NCBI GenBank assembly: GCA_016196555.1
Contig: JACPXL010000022.1
Span: 1-41,835 of the forward strand
Length of the DNA stretch: 41,835 nt
From: Candidatus Omnitrophota bacterium
GTDB taxonomy: Bacteria > Omnitrophota > Omnitrophia > Omnitrophales > Aquincolibacteriaceae
Direction of reading: 5' to 3'
The translations under genes were made by a program, and so were the position numbers. Below are positions 1 through 8,755 of this stretch, one piece after another; the first letter of the stretch is position 1; the number at the start of each line of letters is the position of its first letter. The notes beneath the pieces were generated by a model that was not told where the DNA came from, did not search any database, and worked only from the letters and a program-made list of their open reading frames with translations.

Positions 1-311
1 CCCGCGGCTTCGTACTTTTTCACCATATGAATCACATTGGCCGCATTGCCATAGCCCGTGTCGCAATCGCAGACGACCGGAATGACGCAGGCATCGTTGA
101 TGGCGCGCGCCGCATCCAAATTTTCCGTCATAGTCAGGATATTGGCATCCGGCACAGCATGGGCGGTTGATATCTCAAGCCCGCTTGCCCAAACGCCGTC
201 AAAACCCGCGCGCTCGATCAATTTTGCTCCAAGGCCGTGATGCGCGCCAATAATACGCACGATCCTGCGTTTTTCAAAAAGTTCCCGAAGCAGACCGGCT
301 TTTTCGCTCAT
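1..311 (-). CDS. pepM: Phosphoenolpyruvate mutase (PEP phosphomutase), N-terminal part, truncated by the window start
   Basis: Reverse-strand translation MSEKAGLLRELFEKRRIVRIIGAHHGLGAKLIERAGFDGVWASGLEISTAHAVPDANILTMTENLDAARAINDACVIPVVCDCDTGYGNAANVIHMVKKYEA; PepM/isocitrate-lyase family motifs VWASG.E.S, PDANILTMTE, DCDTGYGN. Not in the ORF track because it runs off the edge. Confidence 0.88.
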   Translation of the reverse strand, partial: MSEKAGLLRELFEKRRIVRIIGAHHGLGAKLIERAGFDGVWASGLEISTAHAVPDANILTMTENLDAARAINDACVIPVVCDCDTGYGNAANVIHMVKKYEAA

Positions 312-1022
312 TTAGATATCCATCCCTTTCGGATAGTAATCTTTCTCGTCCTGGATGATGCGGGCCGCATTTTCCGGCCTAAGCAGGGCCAGTTCCTGGC
401 GCGCATCCCCGCCGATATTTTGGCCAAAAGTGATGGCCAGGATACGGCCTAGATTTTTGGGTTCCGGCGAATAAAAAGCATGCGGCACAAAGCCGGGAAT
501 CAGCCAGGAATCGCCTTCGGTAAAAATTTCCTCATGGACTTTGCCCTCCCATTCCCACAAATAGGCAACCGGTCCACCATGCAGCACCTGCGTGTATTGG
601 TGGAAAAAATGCCCGCGGTTTAGGATCACATCTTCGCGGCGATTCAAATGCAGCAGAAGCTCCACCGGTTTGAAATTCGGAAGCGCCTGTGACATGGCAC
701 GGTTCCAGTAACTATATTGTTTGCGGCCCGCACGCTCCTGATCAAAAAAGCAGGCGTCCTTATGACGCAGGATTTTGATGCCGCGCTTCAGGTCATTTTC
801 AAAAGGCAGGAGGTCGCGCACGCTCACGTAAAAATATTTGGCTAAAAGTTCCAACTCACGCCATTCGGGCTTGGCCTTGCCTTTTTCAAGCGCTTTCAGG
901 CGCACTTCAGCAATGCCTGTGCCGCCAGAAACCATGGCAAAAGTGTGTTTGATTTCATTGCGCCAGGCGTGGATCAGCCTGCCGTATTCCAGATAAGGTT
1001 GTGCTGAGGTTCCCTGTATCAT
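312..1022 (-). CDS. mpnS: Methylphosphonate synthase-like non-haem Fe(II) oxygenase (HEPD/MPnS/HppE family: N-terminal helical domain plus cupin)
   Basis: 236 aa. N135-R-G-H138-FFH-Q142 and I175-PGFVP-H181; Q at H+4 and I at H-6 match the MPnS 2-His-1-Gln arrangement rather than the HEPD/HppE Glu ligands. Stop codon abuts the pepM start (TAAATG). Confidence 0.72.
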   Translation of the reverse strand: MIQGTSAQPYLEYGRLIHAWRNEIKHTFAMVSGGTGIAEVRLKALEKGKAKPEWRELELLAKYFYVSVRDLLPFENDLKRGIKILRHKDACFFDQERAGRKQYSYWNRAMSQALPNFKPVELLLHLNRREDVILNRGHFFHQYTQVLHGGPVAYLWEWEGKVHEEIFTEGDSWLIPGFVPHAFYSPEPKNLGRILAITFGQNIGGDARQELALLRPENAARIIQDEKDYYPKGMDI

Positions 1023-1043
1023 AAATCCGCCTTTCTTCTTTGG

Positions 1044-1814
1044 TCATCTTGAGCTTTTATTCTGCCGCCAAAGAGCGGCAAGATTTTGAAAATCCTGCAG
1101 GGTGTCGATTTCGCGCCACCGGCCTTCGACCTGATGGCATTTTATGCGCACTCCTTGATCGGTTAAGTGTTGCAGCATGTCGGTCACATAAGCTTTTTCA
1201 AACGCCGCGGCGCGCTGAAAAGCGCGTCCTGCAAAATTACGGTATGCCTCTTCGTAACGTTCTTTGAATTGCCGGGCCCCGGCCCGGCTCAATTTCAGCA
1301 TGCCAATAAATTCCGCGTGGACCGGCCCCGTCTCCCTGGAAATCTTTCCAATACGCCGAACGTATTCCCCACCAGCCATCTCTACTGTCTCAGCTTCCGA
1401 TACGGGATGGTCGCTGCGTCCGTTATAGGCTTCGCGCCAGTTGGTATCCACGGCAATCACCATTTCTCCGGATGCGCGCGTCAAAGCAGCCGGGATGGAT
1501 GGCTCAAACCAGATGTCGGAATAAGAAATCAATAAATCATCGTCAAATTCAGCCGAGGCCTTCATTAACGATCCTAAGATGTTATTGCGCTCAAAATCCC
1601 GGTTCCAGACATAACGCACGTCCTGGCGCGTGAATTTATCCCCCTGGTAGCCGCGGACAACCACAATATCACGGATGCCGCACTGTCGAAATACCTTGAG
1701 TTGTTCCTCAAAAAGCGTTCGTCCCTGGGTGGCAATGGCAAGGCACTTGGGTAATTCACGCGTCATAGGAAGCAGCCGTTTGCCGATGCCTGCCGCAATC
1801 AAAATTACTTTCAT
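1044..1814 (-). CDS. pntC: PntC/LicC-like phosphonate (choline-phosphate type) cytidylyltransferase; listed ORF extends to a GTG at 1829
   Basis: MKVILIAAGIGKRLLPMTRELPKCL nucleotidyltransferase signature; YNGRSDHPVSEAETVE, GKISRETGPVHAEFIGMLKLS; immediately upstream of mpnS and pepM. Confidence 0.72.
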   Translation of the reverse strand: MKVILIAAGIGKRLLPMTRELPKCLAIATQGRTLFEEQLKVFRQCGIRDIVVVRGYQGDKFTRQDVRYVWNRDFERNNILGSLMKASAEFDDDLLISYSDIWFEPSIPAALTRASGEMVIAVDTNWREAYNGRSDHPVSEAETVEMAGGEYVRRIGKISRETGPVHAEFIGMLKLSRAGARQFKERYEEAYRNFAGRAFQRAAAFEKAYVTDMLQHLTDQGVRIKCHQVEGRWREIDTLQDFQNLAALWRQNKSSR

Positions 1815-1918
1815 AAATTCTTTAACCACAAATGGTTGGGGAGATGACCGGGATAAATCAAATCAGCACTCATCGCCACATAAACCGTCTTTCTTTTGGA
1901 TTTTGATCCCTTATTCAT
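1811..1918 (-). pseudogene. 35-codon remnant of the N-terminus of a PepM-associated cytidylyltransferase (TagD/glycerol-3-P cytidylyltransferase-like) domain
   Basis: Reverse-strand translation of a sub-60-aa ORF: MNKGSKSKRKTVYVAMSADLIYPGHLPNHLWLKNL*. VYVAMSADLI(H)PGHL is the first strand and HxGH motif of the nucleotidyltransferase domain found with PEP mutases; the rest is absent. The stop overlaps the pntC ATG (ATGA). Confidence 0.6.
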
Positions 1919-1922
1919 TTTG

Positions 1923-4028
1923 TTATCCCTCGAAGAAATCCGCATGATCTTTTTCCGGAGAACCCTGAGAACGATAAAGCCCCTTATCCTCGATCACTTT
2001 TCGAAATCGTTTGATCTGTTCTTCATAAGCCGGGTCCTCAGGAAAAAGGATTTTTCCCGAAGAAATTTCTTTAATTTCCTCCTGCAAACAATTTCCATTT
2101 TTTAATCCTTCTAATATTCGTTTGTATTCATAGCCATCACCTATAATCCGGCATTGATAATTGCCGGCAAAAATCATTTCTGAAATCGCTTGTTTTTTCC
2201 CCTGAAATTTCCCCTGTCGGTCGGGGAGAAAACTCCGGGAATAAGGACTCGGCTTGGAAGAAACGCCGGCCAAATCCGCCACCGTCGGATACAAATCAAC
2301 GCAGGTTTCAACAAAACCCGAGATTTCTTTTTTGTGTGTTTCTTTAAGCCAGGGGCATCGCATCAGCAAAGGAACCGAAAGCCTCTGCTCTGATAAATGC
2401 TTTTTTGCCCAAGTATCGATCCCTTGATCCATAGGAAGATTCACCCCATGGTCCGCCGTGAGGATAACAGCCGTACGACCCCCTAATGGGGTTCTTTCTA
2501 TGTATCCCAGCAATGATTCCAAAACAAAATCAAGTTCTGCAATTTTGTTGGTATAAACGGTGTTGTAAAAATGTTCTTCCTCGCTTTTTTTGCCTGATTC
2601 GGCTTTTCGAAGAATGTCCGCCGACTCATCGCGCAGCATTGAAGTTCCGAACCAACAGAATGGCGACTCTTGCTTGTTCGATAATCTCATGTCCAAATAA
2701 TGCAGAAATAAAAATTTGTTTTCGTCCGGGTGAGTGTGCAACATTTCAAGGGCCTTGGAGGTCACGTCCCTGGCAGTTGTTTTGCCTTCCGAAAAGATGA
2801 ACCTTTCGTATCCCCTTTCATGCCCGTATAAATGCGAGGACCGGGGATGGGTGGAATAGGCAAAAGTATAATAACCGGCTCGCTGAAGAATTTCCGCCAA
2901 AGTATCCACATTTTCAGGAAGACGTTTGATTTTGCTGTAATGAGGATTGACGATACGGTGATGGGAAGAATAAAGAGAAGTCGGAAAACTTGCAAAAGTG
3001 GGAAGCGTCCACTCCCCTTGCGTATAAGCTTGATGATAAATCGTATAATCCTTAAAAAACCGGTCGATGAAAGGCGTTTTTACTTTTCCGCCGTATAGCC
3101 CAATCATATCGGTACGCAAACCATCGACAATAATAACAATCACGTTTTTTTGCTGCGTCCCGGAAATTATGGGTGCTATGCGGGGTGAAAAATAAACCAA
3201 ACCGTTGCCTCGGAAATTTAATCGCACTTTGGATATTTTCCCGCTTGAAGAGCTATTTGAGAAATCAAGAAAGTCATTCCAGTCACGGCATAACGAATTC
3301 GTCTTTTTTTTCAAGACCAAGGCATCATCAAAAAAAACTTCTATCTCATCTTCAGCAGAAGATGTTTTTAAGACAAAAATGCCAAGCTGAAATTGTTTGG
3401 TTTCAAAAGACTGCGCGGCGGACAATTCTATTTCCCCGCCTTTATTTTCAATGATATTTCTAAGCTCGCCGTGCATTCTCTTTTTAAAGACTTTCGCATT
3501 GGGATCAAGCTTCCAACTTTTAAGAAAATGAGCGTCAGCTTTTAATTTTGTTTCAAACTGCTCTGGGCGGGATGGCCGAATCGTCCGGCCAGACTTTTTG
3601 GAAAGTTCAAAGAATTTCAGATAGTTTAAAAAAATCATAGAAGAAATTCCCAAATAAGCCCCGGCAAAAGGGAGCAAAATCCAATGCATCTGCCCGGCCG
3701 GTAAAGAGACGGCCAAAGGAATACTCAAAAGCTGTAATAAATGAAAATAGGACCAGCGGCACACTTTTTCCTGAAGCAGCTTTCCATGAAACCGGTGCCC
3801 GTCTTTAAAATTGAAGGACCTTTCGAAAAAGGTCACGGCACTGCCAAGAACGGCAAAATGGATCAATGCGAATAAAAGTGTATTGCCCAAAAGAAGGAAA
3901 TGAAACGGCGGCAGGCCGTGTTGATGAATCACGAAAAGATTAATGCCGAGCGTCGACAAAAATGAAGTCAGCGCAAATCCCATCAAATTTCGCGCATCAC
4001 TTAAGAGATAGCGAACGAGGCTTAACAT
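1923..4028 (-). CDS. Membrane-anchored alkaline phosphatase/sulfatase-superfamily protein (possible phospho- or phosphonotransferase)
   Basis: 701 aa with N-terminal TM helices, then NVIVIIVDGLRTDMIGLYGG...GEWTLPTFASFPTSLYSSHH...LTADHGVNL; Thr341 at the nucleophile position. Confidence 0.7.
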   Translation of the reverse strand: MLSLVRYLLSDARNLMGFALTSFLSTLGINLFVIHQHGLPPFHFLLLGNTLLFALIHFAVLGSAVTFFERSFNFKDGHRFHGKLLQEKVCRWSYFHLLQLLSIPLAVSLPAGQMHWILLPFAGAYLGISSMIFLNYLKFFELSKKSGRTIRPSRPEQFETKLKADAHFLKSWKLDPNAKVFKKRMHGELRNIIENKGGEIELSAAQSFETKQFQLGIFVLKTSSAEDEIEVFFDDALVLKKKTNSLCRDWNDFLDFSNSSSSGKISKVRLNFRGNGLVYFSPRIAPIISGTQQKNVIVIIVDGLRTDMIGLYGGKVKTPFIDRFFKDYTIYHQAYTQGEWTLPTFASFPTSLYSSHHRIVNPHYSKIKRLPENVDTLAEILQRAGYYTFAYSTHPRSSHLYGHERGYERFIFSEGKTTARDVTSKALEMLHTHPDENKFLFLHYLDMRLSNKQESPFCWFGTSMLRDESADILRKAESGKKSEEEHFYNTVYTNKIAELDFVLESLLGYIERTPLGGRTAVILTADHGVNLPMDQGIDTWAKKHLSEQRLSVPLLMRCPWLKETHKKEISGFVETCVDLYPTVADLAGVSSKPSPYSRSFLPDRQGKFQGKKQAISEMIFAGNYQCRIIGDGYEYKRILEGLKNGNCLQEEIKEISSGKILFPEDPAYEEQIKRFRKVIEDKGLYRSQGSPEKDHADFFEG

Positions 4029-4606
4029 CGATCATCTCCCTGATGAGTCAAAAAATCTAAAGCGCGCGTTAGAAGCAAGGACGAACATTCTTCAACCGAT
4101 TTGTTTGCCGTATCCAAAATAAGATCAGGATGGTTTGATTTCTCGTATGGCTCCGTCACTCCGATAAAATTCTCATAAAGGCCTTCAAAGGCTTTGCGGT
4201 AATGGCCTTTATAATCCCGCTTGGCACAAATTTCCGCCGGACAGTCCAGATAAACCTCCATAAACCGGCCGATTAATTTCCGGGCCTGATCGCGCAATTC
4301 TTTAACATGAGAAATTACGCAGACAATCGCGATTTTCCCATTTTGATTCGATTGGAATGCCAGTTCCGCCAATTTCAAAGTGACGACATTGCGATCTCCG
4401 GTAGAAAATCCGTATTGTTTATCAAGCCGCTTGCGCACCTCTTCACCGTCTAAAAGATCGATGGGAGTAATTCCCGCCGCCATTAAACTATCTCGTAAAT
4501 TTTTACCCATCGTGCTTTTGCCCGACGCCGAAAGCCCTGTAATCCAAATCGTTCCGGCCGTTTTCACTTTAAGTTGTTTTTTCGGTTTTGACTGTTGTCG
4601 CATCAT
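4022..4606 (-). CDS. cysC: Adenylylsulfate kinase-like protein
   Basis: GTIWITGLSASGKST P-loop, DGEEVRKRL, GFSTGDR, RDYKGHYRKAFEGLYENFIGVTEPYE...PDLILDT. Confidence 0.75.
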   Translation of the reverse strand: MMRQQSKPKKQLKVKTAGTIWITGLSASGKSTMGKNLRDSLMAAGITPIDLLDGEEVRKRLDKQYGFSTGDRNVVTLKLAELAFQSNQNGKIAIVCVISHVKELRDQARKLIGRFMEVYLDCPAEICAKRDYKGHYRKAFEGLYENFIGVTEPYEKSNHPDLILDTANKSVEECSSLLLTRALDFLTHQGDDRC

Positions 4607-5552
4607 GTTTGATCGCCCATTGAATGGTGCGCTTCATCCCTTCGTTAAAATTTACTTTCGGTTCCCAACCGAGTGTTTTACGGACTAATGAAATATCGGC
4701 CACCATGTTCTTTTGATCTCCCGGACGAAGCGGTGCGTAGCGAACGGGATAATCCTTGCGTGATTTTCCGAAAGCTTCCAGAACCGTATCGGCCAGACGG
4801 TTAATGGAATGCGGCACACCGGTACCAAGATTAAAAACACGCCCGTCAGCTTCAGAAGAATTCAAAGCCAGAATCCAAGCTCGAGCCACATCTTCAATAT
4901 GAACAAAATCCCGGGTTTGCTCCCCATCGGAATGAATCGTGATCGGTTCTCCGCGGAGGAGATTACCAATAAATATTCCCGCCACGCCTTGATAAGGATT
5001 GTTAAGTCCTTGGCGCTCGCCATAAACATTGAACATGCGAAAAGAAGTCACGAAAAATTTAAAGTCGAGATCATTTCGCAGCGCCGTGGCATGAACGTAT
5101 CGTTCCGCCGCATATTTGGTAATTCCATAATACGAAACGGGTTTTAGAATTTCGTTTTCGTGAATAGGAACTTTTTCGGGAAAACCATAAGTGGTCATGG
5201 AACTGGCAAATAAAAGCCGGGAGACTTTATATTGCAAACATTTGCTTAGAACGTTCAATGTGCCATGAACATTCACTTCAAGATCATTTTTAGGATCGGT
5301 GAAAGAAAGGATGGTCGAGGTCTGGCCTGCGATATGAAAGACGGCATCGACTCCTTTTCGAAAGACTTTATCCAATTCTGCCGAGTTTCGGACATCGGCT
5401 TTGTAATATTCCGCTTGCGGATTTACGTTATAGGCAAAACCCGTCGACTCATTATCCAGGCAGACTACATGCCAGCCCGAAGCCAACAACTTGTCCGCAA
5501 GATGACTTCCGATAAACCCCGCTCCCCCCGTAATCAAAACCCGTTTTTTCAT
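4569..5552 (-). CDS. NAD-dependent epimerase/dehydratase (UDP-glucose 4-epimerase-like)
   Basis: MKKRVLITGGAGFIGSHLADKLL, YYGITKYAAERY (YxxxK), NLGTG, RPGD. Confidence 0.82.
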   Translation of the reverse strand: MKKRVLITGGAGFIGSHLADKLLASGWHVVCLDNESTGFAYNVNPQAEYYKADVRNSAELDKVFRKGVDAVFHIAGQTSTILSFTDPKNDLEVNVHGTLNVLSKCLQYKVSRLLFASSMTTYGFPEKVPIHENEILKPVSYYGITKYAAERYVHATALRNDLDFKFFVTSFRMFNVYGERQGLNNPYQGVAGIFIGNLLRGEPITIHSDGEQTRDFVHIEDVARAWILALNSSEADGRVFNLGTGVPHSINRLADTVLEAFGKSRKDYPVRYAPLRPGDQKNMVADISLVRKTLGWEPKVNFNEGMKRTIQWAIKHDATTVKTEKTT

Positions 5553-6859
5553 CGTTTCAATTCCTTTTCTCTCTTCAATGAATGATCCGGAACATTCATT
5601 TTTGTTTTTGCCAATCGTTCAAGTTCAGCCACGATTTGTTTGGCGGCAACGTCCGATTTAAAATTTTTCTCGTACGTTTCGCGCCCCTTAAGTTGAAGCC
5701 GTTTGCGCAATTCGACATCTCGAACCACACGAACGATCTGACGCGCAAGTTCTTCCCCGGTCGAACCAAGCAGACAATTTTCTTCGTGAACAAGTTCTGG
5801 AATATTGGCCGATTCATAAGTATGCGCGACCAGACAACAACCAAAAGAAAGCCCTGTGACAATGCGAAGTCGAATCCCAAGTAAAATGGGCGTCGGACAT
5901 AATTGAATGTCCGCAGATAAAAATTCATCATCAGCTGGGCGAATGGCCCCCGTGATCTTGACGGACGGATGGTCTAAACGCTGCGCTAAATCTTTGGAGA
6001 GCGTCCCTCCCCCGACAATCCGAACTTCAAATCCATCCTTCCCCAATTCTTTTTCTAAAACTGGCAAAATTTGCTCTGCAAATAAACGAATCCCAGCGTT
6101 TGTCGAAGTCGCCGTCACATTACTTGGCCCCAGAAGAATTCTTGGTTTAATTCTTGAGGGAATTGCTTTACGTTTTTGCCAAACATTCTCACCCACCGCA
6201 TCGACGATAGGACTTTTTAAATAAGCGCATTGATTCGCACCATGTTTTCTTAGCCAGGCGGCATCATAAGCTCCGAAGCATCCCACGGATTCGCAATGAT
6301 TGAGAAACCAGGCCATCAAGCGCGGCGTATGCAGATTATTTCTGAACGTGTTCAGGGTTTGGCCCAAATAAGAAAAACTAAAAGAAAACTTCGTTCGCTG
6401 CCATCGGTAAAAATTCGGCCAATGCCAAAGATCCGCCGTGCCTGCCATGCGCGGAACTAAATTCAAACCGTGCGTTGCCGCGATTGCCGTGTAGTGATAA
6501 GCAAAAATAACGTCCGGCTGCAAGCCTTCGAGCAAGCTCTTCATTTTTAAAACGAGCTTAAAGGAAGGAAACAAGGCTTCAACATCGGGCCAAATCAAAC
6601 GTTTCCAAGGCCTAATCCATTTTTCATAAAAAGATTGCGCTTTCTCTTCAGGCACTTGAACTAAAAAAAATTCAACATTTCTCGCCGCTAGCCATTGCTT
6701 GGATTCTTCGACTCCCTCAGGCTCTAGAGAATCGCTTAAGCAGTAATAAGTCACTTGATGACCCGCCTTCAAAAGCTCTTCCAATACCCCCCAGCAGGTC
6801 ATAGGAGCACCGCTCGTACTTGAATGAGGCGGGCAGTGAGCAATAAAGGCGACTTTCAT
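5549..6859 (-). CDS. Glycosyltransferase, GT4/GT1-like (GT-B fold); start moved to MKVAFIAHCPP
   Basis: MKVAFIAHCPPHSSTSGAPMTCWGVLEELLKAGHQVTYY; C-terminal HEENCLLGSTGEELARQIVRVV...; the downstream start is compatible with the stop of the upstream gene at 6862. Confidence 0.7.
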   Translation of the reverse strand: MKVAFIAHCPPHSSTSGAPMTCWGVLEELLKAGHQVTYYCLSDSLEPEGVEESKQWLAARNVEFFLVQVPEEKAQSFYEKWIRPWKRLIWPDVEALFPSFKLVLKMKSLLEGLQPDVIFAYHYTAIAATHGLNLVPRMAGTADLWHWPNFYRWQRTKFSFSFSYLGQTLNTFRNNLHTPRLMAWFLNHCESVGCFGAYDAAWLRKHGANQCAYLKSPIVDAVGENVWQKRKAIPSRIKPRILLGPSNVTATSTNAGIRLFAEQILPVLEKELGKDGFEVRIVGGGTLSKDLAQRLDHPSVKITGAIRPADDEFLSADIQLCPTPILLGIRLRIVTGLSFGCCLVAHTYESANIPELVHEENCLLGSTGEELARQIVRVVRDVELRKRLQLKGRETYEKNFKSDVAAKQIVAELERLAKTKMNVPDHSLKREKELKR

Positions 6860-6861
6860 CT

Positions 6862-7926
6862 TTATCCTTTCTTCACGCAAATATTTTGAACAAGGTCTTG
6901 GAAAATATCATCGATCGAACGCGTAATGTCCCAGGAAGGATAATCTGACTTTAAATGTTTTAAATTTGTGATGTAACAAATATGATCGCCGAGGCGCGGA
7001 GTTTCGATATATTCGGTTTTCATTTTTTTATTTATCAATCTTTCGAATCGCGTAATGGCTTCGAGAACTGAAATGCTATTCGCCCGTCCCCCGCCTAAAT
7101 TGTAAACAGCCCCGGCTTTTGGATTTTCATAAAAGGCCAAAAAAGCCGTGCACACATCATGAGCATGAATATTGTCACGAACTTGTTTGCCCTTATAACC
7201 ATAAATCCGATAAATGCGATCTTCACTAATGGCACGCGCAACATAAGCAAGAAATCCATGATTTTCGGCAGCAGCGTGGCGGGACCCTGTCAAACATCCC
7301 CCACGAAAACAAACCGTCGGCATACCAAAATAACGTCCATACTCTTGGACCATTTGATCAGCGGCTAATTTTGAAGTACCGAAAAGACTATGAAGGCATT
7401 GATCCACGCTGCAAGATTCATCCACACCGTCCCTGTCTTTTGGATTTTCATAATCGTAACGGGTTTTAAGCTCGACAATTGGCAGTTTGTTTGGAATATC
7501 CCCATAAACTTTGTTCGTGCTCATAAAAACAAACGGTGAATCGGGACAATTGCGGCGGGCAGCTTCAAGCAGGTTTAAAGTTCCAAGCGCATTCACTTCG
7601 AAGTCTTCAAAAGGCCGCTCCGCGGCTAAATCATGGGACGGCTGGCCAGCACAATGAATAATCAAATCTGGATGCTGATTACGAATAAGCTTTTCCATAG
7701 CCTCTCGATTTCTTATGTCTAAGTCATGATGCGTAAATCGCCGAGTGGATTCAGAAAGTCTTTTCAAATTTTGAGTCGTATCTCCATCGGGTCCAAAAAA
7801 GATCTTTCGCATATTGTTATCCACACCTTGGATTTCCCAGCCGCGCTCGTCAAAAAAACTCACGGCTTCTGATCCAATGAGTCCACTTGAACCTGTAATG
7901 AGCACTTTTTTCATTTTTGTTCCCAC
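6862..7926 (-). CDS. NAD-dependent epimerase, CDP-paratose 2-epimerase-like
   Basis: KKVLITGSSGLIGSEAVSFF, HCAGQPSHDLAAERPFEDFEVNALGTLNLLEA, DESCSVDQCLHSLFGTSKLAADQMVQEYGRYFGMPTVCFRGGCLTG. Confidence 0.72.
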   Translation of the reverse strand: MGTKMKKVLITGSSGLIGSEAVSFFDERGWEIQGVDNNMRKIFFGPDGDTTQNLKRLSESTRRFTHHDLDIRNREAMEKLIRNQHPDLIIHCAGQPSHDLAAERPFEDFEVNALGTLNLLEAARRNCPDSPFVFMSTNKVYGDIPNKLPIVELKTRYDYENPKDRDGVDESCSVDQCLHSLFGTSKLAADQMVQEYGRYFGMPTVCFRGGCLTGSRHAAAENHGFLAYVARAISEDRIYRIYGYKGKQVRDNIHAHDVCTAFLAFYENPKAGAVYNLGGGRANSISVLEAITRFERLINKKMKTEYIETPRLGDHICYITNLKHLKSDYPSWDITRSIDDIFQDLVQNICVKKG

Positions 7927-7927
7927 A

Positions 7928-8755
7928 TTAAATAATGTCTGCGAAACTCCGCTCCATCCGTCGGAAATAAATGAGTCCGCCGATCAACAGAGCAAAAACG
8001 GTCAAACTCGAAACGATTAACATTCCGATATCCGGCCTATTTGCGCCCAGAAGCACCCAGCGAAATCCTTCCACAACTCCCGCCATGGGGTTTAATCCGA
8101 ATAAAGGTTTCCATGCATCAGGAACAAGGCTGCTTGGATAAGCAATAGGCGTTGCAAAAAGCCAAAACTGAATTAAAAAAGGCACGATGTACCGCACATC
8201 TCGAAATTGCACATTGAACGCAGAAAGCCATAAACCCACAGCTAAAGAAGAAGCCAAAGTTAAAATTAAAAATAATGGCAGAAAAAAAATAGCGTGCGTA
8301 GGTACGATTCCATAATAAAACATCATCCCAATCAAAACGACAAAAGCGACTGCAAAATCGACAAGCCCAGCCAATATGGCTGAAATGGGAATCACCAAAC
8401 GCGGAAAATAAACTTTCGTGATTAAATTCTGATTGGCAACAAGGCTATTGCTGGACTCCGAAAGCGAATGGGCAAAAAGCTGCCAGGGCAAAAGCGCGCA
8501 ATAAGCAAAAATGGGGTAAGGAATTCCATCGGAAGGAATTTTTGCAAGACGTCCAAAAAAAATACTGAATACAACCATGGTCATAAACGGCTGCAAAATG
8601 GCCCAAGTCGCGCCAAGCGCCGCTTGTTTATAACGGACTTTGATATCCCGCCAGGTAAGAAAATAAAGCAGCTCTCGATATTCCCAAAGCTCTCGCAATT
8701 CGAGAGAGCTCCCGCTTTTAGGAACTGTGATTGATAACGTATTATTTTTTTCCAT
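7928..8755 (-). CDS. wzm: ABC-2 type transporter permease (Wzm/TagG-like polysaccharide exporter)
   Basis: LLYFLTWRDIKVRYKQAALGATWAILQPFMTMVVFSIFFGRLAKIPSDGIPYPIFAYCALLPWQLF; six-TM hydropathy pattern. Confidence 0.83.
   Translation of the reverse strand: MEKNNTLSITVPKSGSSLELRELWEYRELLYFLTWRDIKVRYKQAALGATWAILQPFMTMVVFSIFFGRLAKIPSDGIPYPIFAYCALLPWQLFAHSLSESSNSLVANQNLITKVYFPRLVIPISAILAGLVDFAVAFVVLIGMMFYYGIVPTHAIFFLPLFLILTLASSLAVGLWLSAFNVQFRDVRYIVPFLIQFWLFATPIAYPSSLVPDAWKPLFGLNPMAGVVEGFRWVLLGANRPDIGMLIVSSLTVFALLIGGLIYFRRMERSFADII

Noticed and set aside
1167-1535. 122-aa plus-strand ORF
   Set aside because: Antisense shadow of the pntC-like gene.
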